From an uncultured Bacilli bacterium (lineage in GTDB: Bacteria > Bacillota_I > Bacilli_A > RF39 > UBA660), in contig CALVVH010000015.1 in the NCBI GenBank assembly GCA_944363805.1, positions 1 to 23,455 on the forward strand: a stretch of 23,455 nucleotides of DNA, in the 5' to 3' direction. Each line of letters begins with the position of its first letter. Positions within the stretch are counted from its first letter, which is position 1. The position numbers and the translations under genes are program-made. Positions 1-8,074 of this stretch are shown here, in pieces. The notes under the pieces were generated by a model, which was given only the letters and a program-made list of their open reading frames with translations, was not told the DNA's origin and ran no database searches.

Positions 1-155
1 GTCGTATTTGTTTGAACATTTACATTAGTGTTGGAACTTCCACCTCCTTGGGCAACAAAGAAGGCATATGTTGCTCCAACAACCACTACTATTAATAACA
101 CTACTGCAATCGTTGAAAATATTAATACCTTTTTTTCATTAGTTTGTTTTTCCAT
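1..155 (-). CDS. Surface protein with N-terminal membrane anchor, 5' part only (runs off window)
   Basis: Only the first 51 codons are inside the window; the gene continues past position 1. The ATG at 155 is preceded by a GAGGAG ribosome binding site. The protein starts with a short lysine-rich segment and a single hydrophobic helix (about residues 9-30) ending in GATYAFFVAQ, followed by a Gly/Ser/Asn/Thr-rich stretch. This start is almost identical to that of the surface protein at 9069-10550, so the two are paralogues. The helix ending in ATYAFF resembles the signal segments of SipW/TasA-type exported proteins, but no matching signal peptidase is seen. The C-terminal domain is outside the window and function is unknown. 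Confidence 0.8.
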   Translation of the reverse strand, partial: MEKQTNEKKVLIFSTIAVVLLIVVVVGATYAFFVAQGGGSSNTNVNVQTNT

Positions 156-186
156 ATAAAATCAACTCTCCTCATTATTACAACTC

Positions 187-192
187 AGTATA
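187..192 (-). promoter_or_regulatory. Extended -10 promoter for the partial surface protein gene
   Basis: On the minus strand the sequence reads TGTTATACT, an extended -10 element (TGnTATACT), about 30 bases upstream of the ATG at 155. No good -35 box is visible at the usual spacing. Confidence 0.45.
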
Positions 193-317
193 ACATATCA
201 ACTCTAATTATTTTGTCGATTCTTACACCACTTCAAAAAAATTTTATTGCTAGTTATCATCTAGCATTACTATAAATAAATTATATAATAAGAAGTTTTT
301 ATTTTTGTAACGTTATA

Positions 318-336
318 AGGGTAATGCAAGTACCCT
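318..336. terminator. Weak hairpin downstream of pgsA
   Basis: AGGGTA and TACCCT form a 6-bp stem around a 7-nt loop, downstream of the pgsA stop on the minus strand. It has no long U-run, so a terminator role is uncertain. Confidence 0.3.
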
Positions 337-359
337 ATTTCAGGTAAATAAAAAAACAA

Positions 360-980
360 CTATTTTTTAGCTGCTTTAGTTTCTTTTGGGAATAAAAATT
401 CTCGAGAATTATAATAATATTGACAACCTGATACAACTGAAAGAATTGTTGCTGCAATCAAGAATAAATCCGCTAGCGGAAAACCAATAAGTTCAAATGG
501 TAAATTATAAAATAATATAAGTGTTACCCCACACATCATACAAATAGTTTTAAGTTTACCAAGTATAGATGCTGCTACAACTTTACCATTATTACCAGAT
601 ATCATCTTACAAGAATCAACTACAATATCTCTAGTAATTATTACAACTGGAATGATTATTGAAATGATTCTTTCATATGCTAGAACAATTAATAAGCCAT
701 TAACCAATATTTTATCGGCGATAGCATCAGCTACTTTCCCAAAATCAGTAACTTGATTATTCTTTCTTGCCAAATAACCATCTAAGAAATCTGATAATGA
801 TGCTACTAAAAATAATACACCAACTATTATATATCTGATATTAACTGTAACATCTCCAACTTGATATTCTGGCCACATAACTCCCAAAGAATACCAAGGA
901 ATCAGTAATAAAACTAAAATAAATACCGATAAAATAATTCTAACTATCGTAATCTTATTTGGCAAATTCATATTTTTCAT
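360..980 (-). CDS. pgsA: CDP-diacylglycerol--glycerol-3-phosphate 3-phosphatidyltransferase
   Basis: This integral membrane enzyme makes phosphatidylglycerol phosphate, the first committed step to phosphatidylglycerol and cardiolipin. The 206-aa protein has the full CDP-alcohol phosphotransferase signature, D64xxDGxxAR...G81xxxD85xxxD89, with every acidic residue present. It has a membrane helix near residues 11-31 and further hydrophobic segments at about 48-63, 90-115 and 140-190. The ATG at 980 has an AAGGTAG ribosome binding site that overlaps the end of the upstream gene, and only 8 bases separate the two. The rodZ-like gene followed by pgsA matches B. subtilis ymfM-pgsA, so they are probably cotranscribed. 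Length is typical of the family. Confidence 0.95.
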   Translation of the reverse strand: MKNMNLPNKITIVRIILSVFILVLLLIPWYSLGVMWPEYQVGDVTVNIRYIIVGVLFLVASLSDFLDGYLARKNNQVTDFGKVADAIADKILVNGLLIVLAYERIISIIIPVVIITRDIVVDSCKMISGNNGKVVAASILGKLKTICMMCGVTLILFYNLPFELIGFPLADLFLIAATILSVVSGCQYYYNSREFLFPKETKAAKK

Positions 981-988
981 AACACTAC

Positions 989-1462
989 CTACCTTCTATA
1001 ACTTATCGTATCTGTTACATGCTTATTAATCGTAACTTGTTTAACTGACCAGAAAATCGCTACTACAATCATTAAAAATATAACTACATAAACAACTATA
1101 TATACCCAATTATTATACTTTTTCTTTTCCTTAGTATAAGGCGATACAATCTTCTCATCTTTTTTCTCTTCTTTAATCTTTAACTCGATAGTTTTTTCAA
1201 TTTCTTTAATAGGTATCTTAGAGGTATATTCAAACATATATTCATTGAACTCATCAATCAAAGTGGCTTCATCTAAACCTAAATATTTTGCATAACTCGC
1301 AATATATTCTTTAAGTTCAAATATATCTTTAAATGCTCCAGTTCTCCCATCTTCAATATTTTCGAGTATTTCTTGTTTTATGTCTAAATCTTTGCTGGCT
1401 TCATTCAAACTAACACCCGAAGATTCTCTCGCATATTTGAGGGTCTCACCGATCTCGTTCAA
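989..1462 (-). CDS. RodZ-like protein: cytoplasmic HTH domain plus one membrane helix
   Basis: The 157-aa protein has an N-terminal helix-turn-helix of the HTH_25/RodZ type (about residues 1-70), a charged linker, and one membrane helix at about 118-140 followed by a short basic tail. In the RodZ/YmfM family the HTH binds MreB filaments and helps keep rod shape. This copy lacks the extracellular beta domain of longer RodZ proteins, and short forms are common in Firmicutes. The start is TTG at 1462, chosen because AGGAG lies 9 bases upstream. It sits just upstream of pgsA, the same order as B. subtilis ymfM-pgsA. The family assignment is fairly secure; the MreB link is inferred. Confidence 0.8.
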   Translation of the reverse strand: MNEIGETLKYARESSGVSLNEASKDLDIKQEILENIEDGRTGAFKDIFELKEYIASYAKYLGLDEATLIDEFNEYMFEYTSKIPIKEIEKTIELKIKEEKKDEKIVSPYTKEKKKYNNWVYIVVYVVIFLMIVVAIFWSVKQVTINKHVTDTISYRR

Positions 1463-1495
1463 AACTTTCCACTCCTTTTTTATGAAAATAAAAAA

Positions 1496-1849
1496 AATAA
1501 TTTTAATAAGCCATGTTCTGTACTCTACTTACGTAAAGTGGCAAATATTTATCTCCTTATACAGGCTCTCACCTCGTTTGATTCCTCAGTTCAAGCTCCC
1601 CTACCAAAATTTGGGTTTCTCACTCGCGGGGTTTACCACGTTCCACTTACTTCGTTTCCAAAGTAACTCGTCTCTATGGCACTTTTATATCTACTAAAAC
1701 CATTTGACAGGTCTCCTCGAAGCCGTTAGTTAAAAACTACCCTGAGTTATTCTTTCCTCAGGCGCGAAACACTACAATCATCGCAGACTGTGCGAGCATG
1801 GACTTTCCTCTATATAACTTACTTATATAGCATTTGCCTAAAAATTATT
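1496..1849 (-). ncRNA. rnpB: RNase P RNA, Bacillus (type B) class
   Basis: This is the catalytic RNA of ribonuclease P, which matures tRNA 5' ends. On the minus strand it shows the near-universal GAGGAAAGTCCATGCTCGCA near the 5' end and GGTAAACCCC...GCGAGTGAGAAACCC in the core. The Bacillus-class segment AAATTTTGGTAGGGGA and the 3' ACAGAACATGGCTTA are also present. Helix P1 is formed by 1841-1849 with 1496-1504, and a run of about seven U follows, so P1 may double as the terminator. The 5' end touches the stop codon of gpsB, the same gpsB-rnpB order as in B. subtilis. Confidence 0.96.
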
Positions 1850-2171
1850 CATTATTTCCATATACTACTTTTTCTAACTGACTAATCCGTTTTAGAAGGT
1901 CGACATTACTTGCACTTCTTGAAGGAGTACTACTATTACTAGATGCTTCTTCTTGCAAACGTCTAATTTCTTGTTTCAATTTAATATTATCATCAGTCAG
2001 ATCTTTAATATTCTTTTCTAAATGCTTTATAATATTAGAATATTCCGTATAATCTCTAATGACCATATCCAAAAACTTATCAACCTCTTGAGGCCGATAT
2101 CCCCTTGCATCAATTTTAAACTCTTTTTCTAAAATTTCTTGTGGAGTTAAATACAATCTATCATTATACAA
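1845..2171 (-). CDS. gpsB: Cell division protein GpsB (DivIVA-like)
   Basis: GpsB is a small coiled-coil protein that shuttles penicillin-binding proteins between septum and side wall. The N-terminal DivIVA-like region contains LTPQEILEKEF, RGY and EVDKFLDMVIRDY, followed by a coiled coil, a Ser-rich linker and the C-terminal trimerisation helix LLKRISQLEKVVYG. About 108 aa matches the family. A GTG start at 2180 is open in the same frame, but the ribosome binding site AAGGTG overlaps it. TTG at 2171 therefore fits spacing better. It is transcribed with rnpB from a strong promoter at 2195-2224. ponA, whose product GpsB regulates in Bacillus, lies nearby. Confidence 0.93.
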   Translation of the reverse strand: MYNDRLYLTPQEILEKEFKIDARGYRPQEVDKFLDMVIRDYTEYSNIIKHLEKNIKDLTDDNIKLKQEIRRLQEEASSNSSTPSRSASNVDLLKRISQLEKVVYGNNE

Positions 2172-2194
2172 AACATTCACCTTCTAACACCAAA

Positions 2195-2224
2195 ATTATA
2201 TAATATATTTTATAATTTTGTCAA
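2195..2224 (-). promoter_or_regulatory. Promoter for gpsB-rnpB
   Basis: On the minus strand a perfect -35 TTGACA (2224-2219) and a perfect -10 TATAAT (2200-2195) are separated by 18 bp, just upstream of gpsB. This is one of the strongest sigma-A-type promoters in the window, as expected for an operon that also produces RNase P RNA. Confidence 0.8.
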
Positions 2225-2248
2225 TATATGGCGAACTAACAATTTGAC

Positions 2249-2344
2249 CTATTTCTTCTTTTTCTTCGTATTTACCAAGTAAGTTTTAATAATGGCAAAA
2301 TCTACCTTTTGTAACATAACATTTATAAAATATTCAGGACGCAT
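2249..2344 (-). CDS. Candidate small protein, 31 aa, basic C-terminus
   Basis: This is a short frame in the 344-bp gap between gpsB and recU, which otherwise holds only promoters. The ATG at 2344 has a good GTGAGG ribosome binding site 4 bases upstream. The peptide begins MRPEYFINVMLQKVDFAIIK and ends in five consecutive lysines before a TAG. No known family is recognised. Support is limited to the ribosome binding site, the clean frame and the position upstream of gpsB on the same strand. Conservation in relatives would be needed to raise confidence. Confidence 0.4.
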   Translation of the reverse strand: MRPEYFINVMLQKVDFAIIKTYLVNTKKKKK

Positions 2345-2498
2345 TTTCCTCACCAAACCTATTTTACTAAATATTAAATATTAATTCATTAACTTCGACA
2401 AAATATTACACAACTTTTAAAAAAGTCAATATCTAAATGCTCATTTGTCACTATTTAACTGTCAAGTAATAGATAAATTACACATTGCAACGTAAATA

Positions 2499-2507
2499 TG
2501 CTATAAT
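2499..2507 (+). promoter_or_regulatory. Extended -10 promoter for recU-ponA
   Basis: TGCTATAAT is a perfect extended -10 (TGnTATAAT) ending 17 bases before the recU start codon. The -35 region is weak. Confidence 0.6.
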
Positions 2508-2524
2508 TATAAAGGTGATTTATT

Positions 2525-3076
2525 TTGTTATATCCAAATAACATCCAAAAAAATTATACTAAGATTACTTCCTATAGTAATCGTGGTATGGACTTAGAAT
2601 ATTTAATCGAACAGGCCAATGAATATTATATTGAAAATGATATAGCATATATATATAAAAAGCCTACCCCTATTGGAGTTGTCAAAGTAAGCTATAGTAA
2701 TAAGGGTAAAAGAATTCAAGATGGATTCTATAAAACTCCATCAACACTTGACTTCAATGGGATATATAAAGGTTATTACGTCGAATTTGATGCTAAAGAG
2801 ACCCAAAGCAAAACATCTTTTCCTATTAGCAATGTCCATGAGCATCAAATAAAACACATTCGTAATATTGCCAAACATGGGGGCTTAGTTTTCTTAATTA
2901 TCGCGATGAATGAAAAATACTTTCTTTTAATGGGAAATGTCTTTTTAGATTTTATCGATAACGAAGAACGCAAAAGCATTCCTTATGAGTTTTTAAAAGA
3001 TAATGCTTATGAAATAAAGTTGAATTTAAAAGGTTTAGACTATTTACCAGTCTTAAATCAAGTAATCGGAGGATAG
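2525..3076 (+). CDS. recU: Holliday junction resolvase RecU
   Basis: RecU is the Firmicutes Holliday junction endonuclease acting with RuvAB in recombination and chromosome segregation. The 183-aa protein carries YSNRGM (residues 17-22), KKPTP and the nuclease core FNGIYKGYYVEFDAKETQSK. By alignment with B. subtilis RecU, the metal-binding residues are D76, D89 (Glu in B. subtilis) and K91. The start is TTG at 2525, with AAAGGTGA six bases upstream and the expected LYPNN opening. It is followed after one base by ponA, whose ribosome binding site lies inside the end of recU. recU-ponA pairing is standard in Bacilli. Confidence 0.95.
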   Translation: MLYPNNIQKNYTKITSYSNRGMDLEYLIEQANEYYIENDIAYIYKKPTPIGVVKVSYSNKGKRIQDGFYKTPSTLDFNGIYKGYYVEFDAKETQSKTSFPISNVHEHQIKHIRNIAKHGGLVFLIIAMNEKYFLLMGNVFLDFIDNEERKSIPYEFLKDNAYEIKLNLKGLDYLPVLNQVIGG

Positions 3077-3077
3077 A

Positions 3078-5672
3078 ATGAAAAAAATAAAATTGGGTAA
3101 TTTAAAAATCAAAAAGAGGAATAAGGATAATAAACCAAATAGTCCAAGCAAAAAAGTTAAAGTAAAATCTATTATTTTATCTGCTCTTCTAGTCTGTGGA
3201 ATAGCAGTTATATCTTTAGTATTAGTTTTTGCTTTATATATTATAATTTCCTCACCAGACTTTGATCGAGACAAATTATATTCGAAAGAATCATCTGTTC
3301 TTTATTATAAAGATGGTACAACTGAATTAGCTCGTTTGGGGGCTGAAGACCGTGTTTTAGTAACTTATGATGAACTACCTCAAGTTTTAGTTGATGCTAT
3401 AGTTGCTACTGAAGACTCCCGTTTCTTCCAACACAAAGGAATGGACGTAGCTCGTTTTATCAAAGCATCATTTGGTCAACTTCTAGGAAATAGTGATGCC
3501 GGAGGAGCATCGACGATTACCATGCAACTTGTAAAGCAAGTTTATACCGATAGCACGAGTGAAGGTATAAAAGGTATCATTCGTAAATTCACCGACATTT
3601 ACATGGCTGTATTTAAAGTTGAAAGTAATTATACCAAAGAAGAAATTATTGAGTTTTATGTAAATACCATGTGGTTCTCTGGTTCATCAAGTGTTAACAC
3701 AGCAGGTATCTATGGTGTCGAACAAGCCAGTCAATATTATTTTGGCAAATCAGTATCTGACTTAACTTTAGCAGAAGCTTCTATTATGGCAGGAATGTTC
3801 CAAAATCCATATGTATTAAACCCTTATACCAATCCGGAAGGGGTCAAAGACCGCCAAAAAACAGTTTTAACTTTAATGGTTAACCATGGATATATTACCG
3901 AAGAAGAAAAAAATGCTGTTTTAGAAATTCCTATTGAATCATTGGTAACGACAAGATCGAGTGGCAATGGTTCAAATCAAGCAGTTATCGACTACATCGT
4001 AAACGAAGTTAAAAATCGAACAGGTCTTGATCCTAAAAATGTGCCAATGCATATCGTTACAACCATCGATCCTGATGTTCAAAATGTTTTAAATCAATTA
4101 GAAAACGGCGAATTATACGAATTCCCTAATGAATCAATTCAAGAAGCAATGGTTATAACGAGTACTACTGATGGTTCAATTGTTGCCCTATCCGGAGGTC
4201 GTAATTATCAAGCTCTAGGTACAAACCGAGCTACTGTAAGACGCCAACCAGGTTCAACAGCTAAACCATTATTCGACTATGGTCCATACATTGAATACCT
4301 AAATGGATCTCCTGGAACTTTATTCTTAGATGATGAAGCCACTTATAGTAATGGTACTCCAATTAAAAACTCTGATGGCAAATACATGGGACTAATTACC
4401 ATGCGTACTGCTTTAATTGAATCACGTAATATCCCAGCCTTAAAAGCCTTCCAAGCTGTCTATGCTGAAAACCCTGATTATATCAGTAATTTTGTTCACA
4501 GTCTTGGAATCGATTACGGCGAAGAATTATACGAATCAGCATCAATCGGAGGATTTGAAGGAATTAGTCCAGTCGAAATGAGTGCTGCTTATGGAGCATT
4601 TGGTCGTGGTGGTTATTACATCGAACCTTACTCTTATACCAAAATAACTATCAGTGAAACTGGGGAAGTAATCGAGTATAAATACGAAAAAGAACGAGTC
4701 ATGAGTGAAGAAACAGCTTATCTTATTACTGACATTCTAGTATCGGCTGCTGAAAATGGTGTTGGTGGCGTATCTGTAAGTGGCACAACTATCGCTGCTA
4801 AGTCTGGTACAAGTAATGTCGACCGAACTTGGGCCGAAAATAATGGAGTTCCAACATCAGCAACTCGTGATGCTTGGAATGTAACCTACTCACCAGAATA
4901 TGCTATTGCTCTATGGATAGGTTATGATAAGACCACATCCGAAAACTATCTAACTGTCTCTGTCGGTAACCGTGCCCGTTCAGCTATTATGAAAGCTGTT
5001 GGCTCTCGAGTTTATTCTACCAACCAACAATTTAACCAACCAAGTGGTATTGTGGCGGTTGAAATTGAAAAGGAAACTTTCCCTATTCAATTAGCTAGCG
5101 AATTTACTCCAAGTGACATGCGAAGCACTGAACTATTTAAAGAAGGAACTGAACCAACTGAAGTATCAACTAGATACGCTAAATTAGAAGCTCCAACAAA
5201 CGGGGATTACACCTATAATGGTTCAACTCTTACTCTAAAATGGAATGCTATTGCTACTCCAGATGCTATCGACCCAACATACCTTCAAAATTATTTCAAT
5301 ACTTATTATGATAATCACGCTAGTAAGTATTATGAACAACGTTTGAACTATAATAACTCTTATATAGGTACTCTCGGTTATAATGTTTATAAACAAGAAA
5401 GTAACGGTAATCTAACCTATATAACTCGTACTGATGGTACATCAGTTAGTTTTACTCCAACTGATAGTGGAACTGTTACTTATGTCATTAAATCGGCGTA
5501 TTCCTTGTTTGCTTCAAACATCAGCGATGGTTTAGAAATAAAAGTTAATTTAGGCATGGACTCTAATATTGATGATATCATCGATCCAAGTGATCCAGAT
5601 GATAACACTAGTGATGATAAACCCAACACCGGTGGTGGGAACTCTAATCGACCAAACACTGGCTTAGAATAA
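3078..5672 (+). CDS. ponA: Class A penicillin-binding protein 1A (bifunctional)
   Basis: This membrane-anchored enzyme polymerises and cross-links peptidoglycan. Domains in order over 864 aa are a basic cytoplasmic N-terminus and a membrane helix (about 31-57). The GT51 transglycosylase has catalytic E112 in ATEDSRFF and GGASTITMQLVKQ. The transpeptidase has S393 in STAK, SRN at 449-451 and KSGTS at 575-579. A fibronectin-III-like extension covers about 690-820, and an acidic Asp/Asn/Gly-rich tail of about 40 residues completes the protein. The ATG follows GGAGG inside the recU end. All catalytic motifs are intact. The tail is low-complexity, as in other Firmicutes PBP1A proteins. Confidence 0.96.
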   Translation: MKKIKLGNLKIKKRNKDNKPNSPSKKVKVKSIILSALLVCGIAVISLVLVFALYIIISSPDFDRDKLYSKESSVLYYKDGTTELARLGAEDRVLVTYDELPQVLVDAIVATEDSRFFQHKGMDVARFIKASFGQLLGNSDAGGASTITMQLVKQVYTDSTSEGIKGIIRKFTDIYMAVFKVESNYTKEEIIEFYVNTMWFSGSSSVNTAGIYGVEQASQYYFGKSVSDLTLAEASIMAGMFQNPYVLNPYTNPEGVKDRQKTVLTLMVNHGYITEEEKNAVLEIPIESLVTTRSSGNGSNQAVIDYIVNEVKNRTGLDPKNVPMHIVTTIDPDVQNVLNQLENGELYEFPNESIQEAMVITSTTDGSIVALSGGRNYQALGTNRATVRRQPGSTAKPLFDYGPYIEYLNGSPGTLFLDDEATYSNGTPIKNSDGKYMGLITMRTALIESRNIPALKAFQAVYAENPDYISNFVHSLGIDYGEELYESASIGGFEGISPVEMSAAYGAFGRGGYYIEPYSYTKITISETGEVIEYKYEKERVMSEETAYLITDILVSAAENGVGGVSVSGTTIAAKSGTSNVDRTWAENNGVPTSATRDAWNVTYSPEYAIALWIGYDKTTSENYLTVSVGNRARSAIMKAVGSRVYSTNQQFNQPSGIVAVEIEKETFPIQLASEFTPSDMRSTELFKEGTEPTEVSTRYAKLEAPTNGDYTYNGSTLTLKWNAIATPDAIDPTYLQNYFNTYYDNHASKYYEQRLNYNNSYIGTLGYNVYKQESNGNLTYITRTDGTSVSFTPTDSGTVTYVIKSAYSLFASNISDGLEIKVNLGMDSNIDDIIDPSDPDDNTSDDKPNTGGGNSNRPNTGLE

Positions 5673-5678
5673 AAAATA

Positions 5679-5712
5679 AACCTGCAAGAATCAATCTTTC
5701 TTACAGGTTTTT
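5679..5712. terminator. Bidirectional terminator between ponA and nth
   Basis: AACCTGCAAGAA and TTCTTACAGGTT form a 12-bp stem with one mismatch around a 7-nt loop, with T-runs on both sides. It ends ponA on the plus strand and nth on the minus strand; the nth TGA stop lies in the loop. Confidence 0.85.
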
Positions 5713-6317
5713 AATTTGCTATATTGACATTGAAAAGGACACTTCTCACAATCAGGCTTAATACTTTTACAAATATACCTTCCAAATAACACTAATTGAT
5801 GATGTACTCTACTCCATTTATCCTTTGGAAAAAACTTCATTAAATCTTGTTCTATTTTGTTGACATCATCACATTTAGTAAGTCCCAATCTTTTAGAAAC
5901 CCTCGCTACATGCGTATCTACTGCTATGGCAGGAACATTATACAAATTTGATAAAACGACATTACATGTTTTCCGGCCTACACCTGGCAGACTTTCCAAA
6001 AATTCTCTATTATTAGGAACATGACCATCATACTTATCTACTAATTCTCTAGCTACTGCTTTAATATATTCTGCTTTTCTCTTATTAGTACCTACTGGAT
6101 AAATAATTCTTTCAATATCCTTTATATCGGCATCCTTCAAACTAAATATATCATACTTACCAAATAAAATTGGAGTTACTGAATTTACCCTCTTATCAGT
6201 AGATTGTGCTGATAAAATAGTAGCAATTAGTAACTCATAATCTTTCCTATAATTAAGTTCACATCTAGCATCCCCAAATAATTCATCCAAATGCTTTAAT
6301 ACTTCTTCACTTTTCAT
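5691..6317 (-). CDS. nth: Endonuclease III (base-excision repair DNA glycosylase/AP lyase)
   Basis: This enzyme removes oxidised pyrimidines and nicks AP sites. The 208-aa protein has the helix-hairpin-helix LPGVGRKT with catalytic K116, and VDTHVARVSKRLGL with catalytic D134. A C-terminal cysteine cluster contains C183, C190, C193 and C197. Family spacing for the 4Fe-4S cluster is C-x6-C-x2-C-x5-C. Here the last gap is only three residues, with another Cys at 205, so cluster geometry may be altered. Its ATG overlaps the end of dnaD by 11 bp. dnaD-nth is a conserved Bacilli pair. Confidence 0.94.
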   Translation of the reverse strand: MKSEEVLKHLDELFGDARCELNYRKDYELLIATILSAQSTDKRVNSVTPILFGKYDIFSLKDADIKDIERIIYPVGTNKRKAEYIKAVARELVDKYDGHVPNNREFLESLPGVGRKTCNVVLSNLYNVPAIAVDTHVARVSKRLGLTKCDDVNKIEQDLMKFFPKDKWSRVHHQLVLFGRYICKSIKPDCEKCPFQCQYSKLKTCKKD

Positions 6318-6933
6318 TTAACCAATCAAAATTTAGTACACTTGTTTCAAATAATTTATCTTCTGCCTTATCTTCCTTAAATCGATTATTGACATCTTCT
6401 ACTGTCTTATAACCTTTTCTATTCCATTCATACAAGACTTTATCGATATATCTTAAGTTTGGAGCCCCATTATAAACAGCTTCTTTTAAAGCTGCAATAA
6501 TTAAATCTTCACTAAACCCTTTATCAATCCACGCATTGATTATTTCATAATCCATATTTGATAAAGTCCTCCCAAAATTACTTTCAAATATACTAAATAT
6601 ATCCTCCTTACTAGTTTCCTTTTCTTGTGTCTTTACATCACTTTTAATTTCATTATAAAAATTATCTAAGCATACTTTTTCAATAACTTTACCATAGCCA
6701 TCTTTTTCTGCCCTAACTTTTATTAATTTCTTTGTCATCAAACTACTATAAGCTTCTAATACTTGTTCTTCGCTCATATTTAAAGTTTTAGCAATTACTT
6801 TAATATCAAACACTAAATCAAAAGAATTATCAAAATAAAGGAGTAATAAAAATTCGTTTAAAGATAAATTTTCTTTCAAAGCTTCTTTTATAAATATTGT
6901 TTCCGCTACTAATTTTTTGTTATCTTTAAACAT
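6307..6933 (-). CDS. dnaD: DnaD-family primosome protein
   Basis: DnaD helps load replicative helicase during initiation and restart. The 208-aa protein has an N-terminal winged-helix region (about 1-90) and a C-terminal DnaD/DnaB_2 domain (about 110-175). That domain includes FGRTLSNMDYEIINAWIDKG and the YIDKVLYEW segment matching the family YxxxIxxxW motif. It lies 6 bp downstream of cca and overlaps nth, so cca-dnaD-nth look cotranscribed. The same order occurs in B. subtilis, although there more genes lie between cca and dnaD. Start at the ATG at 6933, preceded by AAGGAAGTGAG. Confidence 0.92.
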   Translation of the reverse strand: MFKDNKKLVAETIFIKEALKENLSLNEFLLLLYFDNSFDLVFDIKVIAKTLNMSEEQVLEAYSSLMTKKLIKVRAEKDGYGKVIEKVCLDNFYNEIKSDVKTQEKETSKEDIFSIFESNFGRTLSNMDYEIINAWIDKGFSEDLIIAALKEAVYNGAPNLRYIDKVLYEWNRKGYKTVEDVNNRFKEDKAEDKLFETSVLNFDWLNEK

Positions 6934-6939
6934 TTTTAC

Positions 6940-8010
6940 TCACTTCCTTTTTAACAAATACTTCTTTATATCCCCTTTTTTATTTTTAAGCCTACCTGAG
7001 AGTATTTCTGTAATTAACTCACTATAAATATCCTTTATTACTTTCCCTGGCTTAATATTTAAAATATCCATTATTTCATTACCATCAACCACAATGTCAC
7101 TTTTATCTTTAATAGGCATTTTTTTATACATCTGATTGATTTTCTTGACATTGATATTTAATATCATACCTGCAACTGTATTTATATACAAACCATAGTT
7201 AAACAAAGTTTCGTAATTTATTACACCTTTATTAACTACCTCGGTAATTCTAATTATATTGCTTTTTTCGTTATTTGTAAATGGGATATTCAAAACTTTC
7301 ACTTGGGCATACATTCCCATTAGATCATTTGTATAGTTTATATCCCCATAACTAATATCTATTACTTTATCTATCTCTAATTCTTTAAATAAATCTAGTC
7401 CCTTTTTATAATTAGGACTTCCTAGTATCTTATCTAATTCTCCTCTTATTCGTTCGCCAGAAAGGGTTTTAACTAGCTCTCTATTTGCTTTAATAGCTTC
7501 TTCTAAATCATCACTAATTGTAAAATCTAATACCGTAGCTAATCTTATTGCTCGCATTATGCGTAATGGGTCTTCTTTTAGTCTTTCATCAGCATTCCCA
7601 ATCATCCGAATAACTCTCTTATTTAAATCATTTACCCCATCTACCAAATCTATTACTTTACTTTCTTTATCCATGACAATGGCATTGATTGTAAAATCTC
7701 TTCTTTGTAAATCAGTTTTCAAATCTTTGATATATTTTACTTCTTCCGGATGTCTATTCTTATAACTCGCCTCTTCTCTAAAAGTCGTTATATCGATATT
7801 ATAATTATCTAATAAGATATTTGCTCCCCCATAATTATTGGAAGTAATATTAAAAATAGCATGAATATCCTTAGGTAGAGCTGATGTACATATATCAACA
7901 TCAAATGTTTTAATTCCCAGTAAAGAATCCCTAACATAACCTCCGACCAAATAGGCATCATATCCATGCTCATTGAGTTCATTTAAAACGCATCTTATAA
8001 TTTTTTCCAT
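6940..8010 (-). CDS. cca: CCA-adding tRNA nucleotidyltransferase
   Basis: This enzyme builds or repairs the 3' CCA end of tRNAs. The nucleotidyltransferase head contains GGYVRDSLLG and FDVDICTSA, with the two metal-binding aspartates. RRDFTINAI and the neck-region EDPLRIMRAIRLA follow. At about 356 aa it is a little shorter than B. subtilis Cca. An upstream TTG at 8025 is in frame, but the ribosome binding site GGAG lies between the two candidates, 9 bases before the ATG at 8010. The ATG is therefore preferred. It heads the cca-dnaD-nth operon, with an extended -10 promoter just upstream. Confidence 0.93.
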   Translation of the reverse strand: MEKIIRCVLNELNEHGYDAYLVGGYVRDSLLGIKTFDVDICTSALPKDIHAIFNITSNNYGGANILLDNYNIDITTFREEASYKNRHPEEVKYIKDLKTDLQRRDFTINAIVMDKESKVIDLVDGVNDLNKRVIRMIGNADERLKEDPLRIMRAIRLATVLDFTISDDLEEAIKANRELVKTLSGERIRGELDKILGSPNYKKGLDLFKELEIDKVIDISYGDINYTNDLMGMYAQVKVLNIPFTNNEKSNIIRITEVVNKGVINYETLFNYGLYINTVAGMILNINVKKINQMYKKMPIKDKSDIVVDGNEIMDILNIKPGKVIKDIYSELITEILSGRLKNKKGDIKKYLLKRK

Positions 8011-8029
8011 CAATACATTCTCCAATTAA

Positions 8030-8038
8030 ATTATATCA
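8030..8038 (-). promoter_or_regulatory. Extended -10 promoter for cca-dnaD-nth
   Basis: Minus-strand TGATATAAT is a perfect extended -10 close upstream of cca. A weak -35 (TGTAAA, 8058-8053) lies 17 bp away. Confidence 0.55.
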
Positions 8039-8074
8039 TTTTCTTTTCAAATTTTACATCAATTTCCAAAATTT

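Noticed and set aside
1380..1697. Plus-strand open frame of 105 codons
   Set aside because: It lies antisense to the rodZ-like gene and RNase P RNA and has no ribosome binding site or family resemblance.
3053..3274. Minus-strand open frame antisense to the start of ponA
   Set aside because: It overlaps the well-supported recU/ponA junction and has no ribosome binding site.
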